Of a stretch of DNA of 64,000 nucleotides, positions 61,441 through 64,000 are shown piece after piece (positions within the stretch are counted from its first letter, which is position 1; every line of letters begins with the position of its first letter). The DNA is taken from contig NZ_JAOWPT010000005.1 of NCBI RefSeq assembly GCF_025753855.1, positions 372,001-436,000 of the forward strand, read 5' to 3'. The notes below the pieces were generated by a model that worked only from the letters and a program-made list of their open reading frames with translations, searched no databases and was not told where the DNA came from. The position numbers and the translations under genes were made by a program. Source of the stretch: Mesorhizobium sp. ZC-5. Its GTDB lineage: Bacteria; Pseudomonadota; Alphaproteobacteria; Rhizobiales; Rhizobiaceae.

Positions 61441-62361
61441 TCAGGGCATCTCCGCCAGCAGCGCCTTGACGACGCTCGCCGAATTTTTCGACGCCAGCGC
61501 CATGAACGTCGCCATCTCGTTGGCGCCCTCGCCGCCGCCGGCAAGATCCGAAAGGCTGCGCACCGCCAGGAAGGGAACGCCGTTGGCGTAGGTGACATGC
61601 GCGACCGCTGCGCTCTCCATGTCCAGCACCTTTGCGCCGAAGGTTTTCAGCACATATTCGCGGAACTCGGCATTGTCGACAAAGGCCTGTCCCGAGACGC
61701 CGTTGCCGCCGACGACGATTTTCGGCGGCCGCGACAGGCACTTGTTCTCCGGCGCGCAATCCTCGAGATCGAGCTTCGCGGCGACCTTGCGCGCCGCATC
61801 GAGCAGCGCCGGATCGCTCGGAAACCAGAAGCGCGTCTCCTCCGCCTCGCCGCCCTTCCTGGCGACGCTGACGGAGCGCGGAACGATCATGCCGTGGCCT
61901 TCGAACTGGTCCTTGGGCAGGAACGGCGGTATCTGGTAGCCGTCCGCCGTCTCGCGCGCAAAGATCGCCTCGAGATACTGGCCCCACTGGTCGGCGACCA
62001 CAACGTCGCCGATGCCGAGCGCCGGATCGACGCCGCCGGCAATGCCCGAAAAGATCACTGAGGTGACGGTGAACCGGTCAAGCGCCGACTGCGTGGTCAT
62101 CGCGGCGTTGACCATGCTGACGCCGCTCAGGAACAGCACGACATCCTTGCCGCCGAGTTTTCCGGTGATGAACTTGCGGCCGTTGATCGTGTGCTCGGCG
62201 CTTTCGGTCAGGTCCGCCTGCAGCGCCACCCATTCCGGCGGAAACGCCGAAACCACTGCGATGCGCGGCTTTGCGTCGAGCAGTTCCGCGCCGATCGCAG
62301 GCGGCACCGCGATTGCGACCGCAAACAGGCAGAACGCCGCAAGGCGGGCCATCAAGCTCAT
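61441..62361 (-). CDS. Exported MTA/SAH-nucleosidase-like nucleoside phosphorylase family protein
   Basis: 306 aa with an apparent signal peptide (LAAFCLFAVAIAVPPAIGAE, residues 7-26). The PNP_UDP_1 fold is marked by IAVVSAFPPEW, VTSVIFSGIAGGVDPALGIGDVV, the purine-pocket DMESAAVAHV (Glu), and the catalytic Asp in RSLSDLAGG. The insert with two cysteines (DLEDCAPENKCLSR) is unlike the cytoplasmic enzyme. It would cleave extracytoplasmic nucleosides; the substrate is unknown. It ends close to the convergent Bug gene. Confidence 0.83.
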   Translation of the reverse strand: MSLMARLAAFCLFAVAIAVPPAIGAELLDAKPRIAVVSAFPPEWVALQADLTESAEHTINGRKFITGKLGGKDVVLFLSGVSMVNAAMTTQSALDRFTVTSVIFSGIAGGVDPALGIGDVVVADQWGQYLEAIFARETADGYQIPPFLPKDQFEGHGMIVPRSVSVARKGGEAEETRFWFPSDPALLDAARKVAAKLDLEDCAPENKCLSRPPKIVVGGNGVSGQAFVDNAEFREYVLKTFGAKVLDMESAAVAHVTYANGVPFLAVRSLSDLAGGGEGANEMATFMALASKNSASVVKALLAEMP

Positions 62362-62423
62362 GCCGGAAAACCTCCACGCCGATCCAGCATACCCAGGACC
62401 AGCGATGACTTTACGGTTGGATC

Positions 62424-62948
62424 TCAGAACGGAATCTCGTCGTCGAGGTCGCGCGAACCTCCACCGCCGCCGCCACGGCTACCACCGCCGCCGCCGCGAT
62501 TGCCGCCGCCATAGCTGTCATTCGGGCCGGACTGGCCGAAATCCGAGCCGCGCCCGCCACCACCGCCATAGGCAACCTGGCCGCTGTCGCCGCCCTGCCC
62601 GCGCGAATCCAGCATCTGCAACTCGCCGCGGAATTTCTGCAGGACGATCTCCGTCGAATAACGCTCGACGCCGTCCTTTTCCCATTTGCGGGTCTGCAAC
62701 TGGCCTTCGATGTAAACCTTCATGCCCTTTTTCAGGTACTGCTCGGCCACCTTGGCGAGATTGTCGTTGAAGATCACGACCTGATGCCACTCGGTCTTTT
62801 CCTTGCGGTCGCCGGAGTTCTTGTCGCGCCAGCTTTCCGACGTCGCGATGCGCAGATTGACGACCGGTTCCCCGGAATTCAGCCGGCGGATTTCCGGGTC
62901 CGCGCCCAGATTGCCCACCAGAATGACTTTGTTGACGCTACCCGCCAT
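62424..62948 (-). CDS. ssb: Single-stranded DNA-binding protein Ssb
   Basis: 174 aa. N-terminal OB-fold with [35 protein letters not shown] and [21 protein letters not shown] Gly/Asp-rich disordered linker is followed by the canonical acidic tip DLDDEIPF, the docking site for repair and replication proteins. A GGAGAAAG ribosome site precedes the ATG. The SOS box at 63072 lies 124 bases upstream. No uvrA gene, often divergent from ssb, is seen here. Confidence 0.97.
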   Translation of the reverse strand: MAGSVNKVILVGNLGADPEIRRLNSGEPVVNLRIATSESWRDKNSGDRKEKTEWHQVVIFNDNLAKVAEQYLKKGMKVYIEGQLQTRKWEKDGVERYSTEIVLQKFRGELQMLDSRGQGGDSGQVAYGGGGGRGSDFGQSGPNDSYGGGNRGGGGGSRGGGGGGSRDLDDEIPF

Positions 62949-63071
62949 GACACTTTCTCCGCGCTCATCCTAAACAGTCGCAAAAAAATTCCGACGGCGC
63001 ACTCTATCCGATCGGCCTCGGACATGCGCCGCCGCCGTCAGAAAACGGCGCTCTGTCCACACATTGTTTTC

Positions 63072-63086
63072 GTTCCTCTTTTGTTC
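63072..63086 (-). promoter_or_regulatory. LexA-type SOS box GTTC-N7-GTTC upstream of ssb
   Basis: Direct repeat GTTC CTCTTTT GTTC on the plus strand, read GAAC-N7-GAAC toward ssb. This is the alphaproteobacterial LexA operator. A possible -35 TTGCGT (63106-63111) and -10 TAGAAC (63083-63088, 17-base spacer) overlap one half site, so LexA would block the promoter. Confidence 0.7.
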
Positions 63087-63128
63087 TAGTAGAGAAACCG
63101 CCCGGACGCAAGACCCTGAAACAACGAA

Positions 63129-63149
63129 CGGGCCGCCATGGGCGACCCG
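63129..63149 (-). terminator. Possible weak terminator of the SIS-domain gene
   Basis: CGGGTCGCC / GGCGGCCCG pair with one G-U in a 9-bp stem and a 3-base loop, 31 bases past the stop of the gene ending at 63180. The following bases (TTCGTTGTTTC) are only moderately T-rich. Confidence 0.35.
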
Positions 63150-63179
63150 CAAAAGAATTAAGGTAACAACAAGCGAAAC

Positions 63180-63974
63180 TCAGGCGTCGCCCTGCATGCG
63201 CTGCTGGAAGAAACCGAGATGCTTCTTCTGCGCGTCCAGCATGCGCTCGCGGTAGATGCCGTAGATGACGTCGGTGTCGTGCAGCGTCACGCCTTCGATG
63301 GTCGGCGAGGCGAAGGTCGGCAGTTCGATGCCGCGGTCGGCGAGTTTCTGCGCCGTGCGCGCGATCAGCTCGTGCGCCATGATCATGGCAAGCACGGTCG
63401 ACGAGCCGGCCACCGGGCGGCTCCACCCCTTCACCGGAACAATGGCGTCCTCGATCGGCGACGTCGTGTCGATGACGACATCGGCCGCGTCGGCCAGCCG
63501 CTTGCCGGAAGAGTGGCTGGCCGGCTTGTCGAGGTTGTTCTTGCTGGTGATGGCGGTGACGAACAGCCCGCGCTTCTTTGCATAGAGTGCGGCATCGATG
63601 CCCGAGGCGTTGCGGCCGCTGTGGCCGAAGATAATGATGGAATCGCCCGGGTTGAGCGGCTGGTGGTCGAGGAATTTTTCCGCGTATTTTTCCGTGCGCT
63701 CCAGCCATAGCAGTTCGCGCACGCCGCCGGCGCCGAGCACGTTGTGCCACATCACGCGCGGATCGGTGAGCGGATTGAAACCGACATAGCTGCCGTAGCG
63801 CGGGAACGCTTCCTGCACCGGCAGCACGGAATGCCCGGAACCGTAGAGATGCACCAGGCCCTGGTTCGCCAGCGTCTCGGCAAGTTTGGCCGACACGGTC
63901 TCGAATGCCGCTTCGTTGGCCGTTGCCGCGCCATCGATGAGCTTGGCGAGGCGGCTGATGTAGGATGTCGACAT
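63180..63974 (-). CDS. SIS-domain sugar-phosphate binding/isomerase protein
   Basis: 264 aa with one SIS domain. VHLYGSGHSVLPVQEAFPRY near residue 40 and IIIFGHSGRNASGIDAALYA near 110 are the substrate-cradle loops. HDTDVIYGIYRERMLDAQ marks the tail. It resembles the UPF0309/YckH-type group of small SIS proteins that handle amino-sugar or sugar phosphates. Substrate unknown. Starts 26 bases before the right edge, with upstream sequence missing, so operon context is not visible. Confidence 0.82.
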   Translation of the reverse strand: MSTSYISRLAKLIDGAATANEAAFETVSAKLAETLANQGLVHLYGSGHSVLPVQEAFPRYGSYVGFNPLTDPRVMWHNVLGAGGVRELLWLERTEKYAEKFLDHQPLNPGDSIIIFGHSGRNASGIDAALYAKKRGLFVTAITSKNNLDKPASHSSGKRLADAADVVIDTTSPIEDAIVPVKGWSRPVAGSSTVLAMIMAHELIARTAQKLADRGIELPTFASPTIEGVTLHDTDVIYGIYRERMLDAQKKHLGFFQQRMQGDA

Positions 63975-64000
63975 GATCTGAAATTACCTTTCGCGTTGGA

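Noticed and set aside
63072-63086. SOS control of the SIS-domain gene
   Set aside because: The box lies downstream of that minus-strand gene's stop, so it can only serve ssb.

Overview
The window looks like a chromosomal segment of a high-GC alphaproteobacterium, most likely of the Hyphomicrobiales (Rhizobiales), in the Mesorhizobium/Phyllobacteriaceae neighbourhood. The reasons are a BA14K-family protein, a rhizobial-type glycerol ABC transport locus (glpR-glpD-glpSTPQUV-glpK), the sdhE-mfd / recG / DUF502 / glmS / glmU gene order, an alphaproteobacterial SOS box of the form GTTC-N7-GTTC, and alanine in GyrA at the E. coli Ser83 position. The species is not determined. No rRNA, CRISPR array, prophage or transposase gene was seen. 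There is one tRNA (Lys-UUU).

Layout. 1-147: 5' part of a secreted protein. 207-10358: DNA repair and envelope housekeeping (mfd, sdhE, recG, DUF502 protein, glmS, glmU). 10449-14620: CcdA-like protein, L,D-transpeptidase, two small or unknown lipoproteins, ICMT-like methyltransferase, and a stand-alone acyltransferase-domain protein. 14963-21528: tamA-tamB outer-membrane assembly pair. 21581-23434: small secreted and membrane proteins, tRNA-Lys, BA14K protein. 23449-34159: glycerol regulon, all on the minus strand. 34334-35755: aromatic-type PLP decarboxylase. 35898-39984: FadR-type regulator, TRAP transporter (P, Q, M) and RpiB-like isomerase. 40071-43702: glycosyltransferase / methyltransferase / GtrA-fusion cassette for surface glycan decoration. 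43815-48253: Anbu proteasome-homologue operon (ATP-grasp, alpha-E, transglutaminase, Anbu), interrupted by an S23/IVP four-helix-bundle gene flanked by inverted heptamer arrays. 48535-49756: small envelope genes. 49914-54493: coaD-ppiA-ppiB-ydcZ-queA-(unknown)-tgt, a long minus-strand operon. 54692-59929: small membrane protein, gyrA, CPBP protease, MarC, unknown. 60358-63974: orphan Bug solute-binding protein, secreted nucleosidase, SOS-boxed ssb, SIS-domain protein.

How parts work together. The glycerol block is a complete uptake-phosphorylation-oxidation route (ABC importer, GlpK, GlpD) under a DeoR-type repressor, with CGAAA-rich candidate operators upstream of glpR and glpD. Its two ATPases carry complementary motif defects that fall in a single composite ATP site. 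The TRAP block is probably one autoregulated operon, because a perfect AGTGGT-ATG-ACCACT palindrome lies in the promoter spacer of its regulator. The Anbu block matches a gene neighbourhood proposed elsewhere to make and cleave a peptide or amide product whose chemistry is unknown. It is the best candidate in this window for a poorly characterised system, and the heptamer-flanked insert inside it is the most unusual DNA structure seen.
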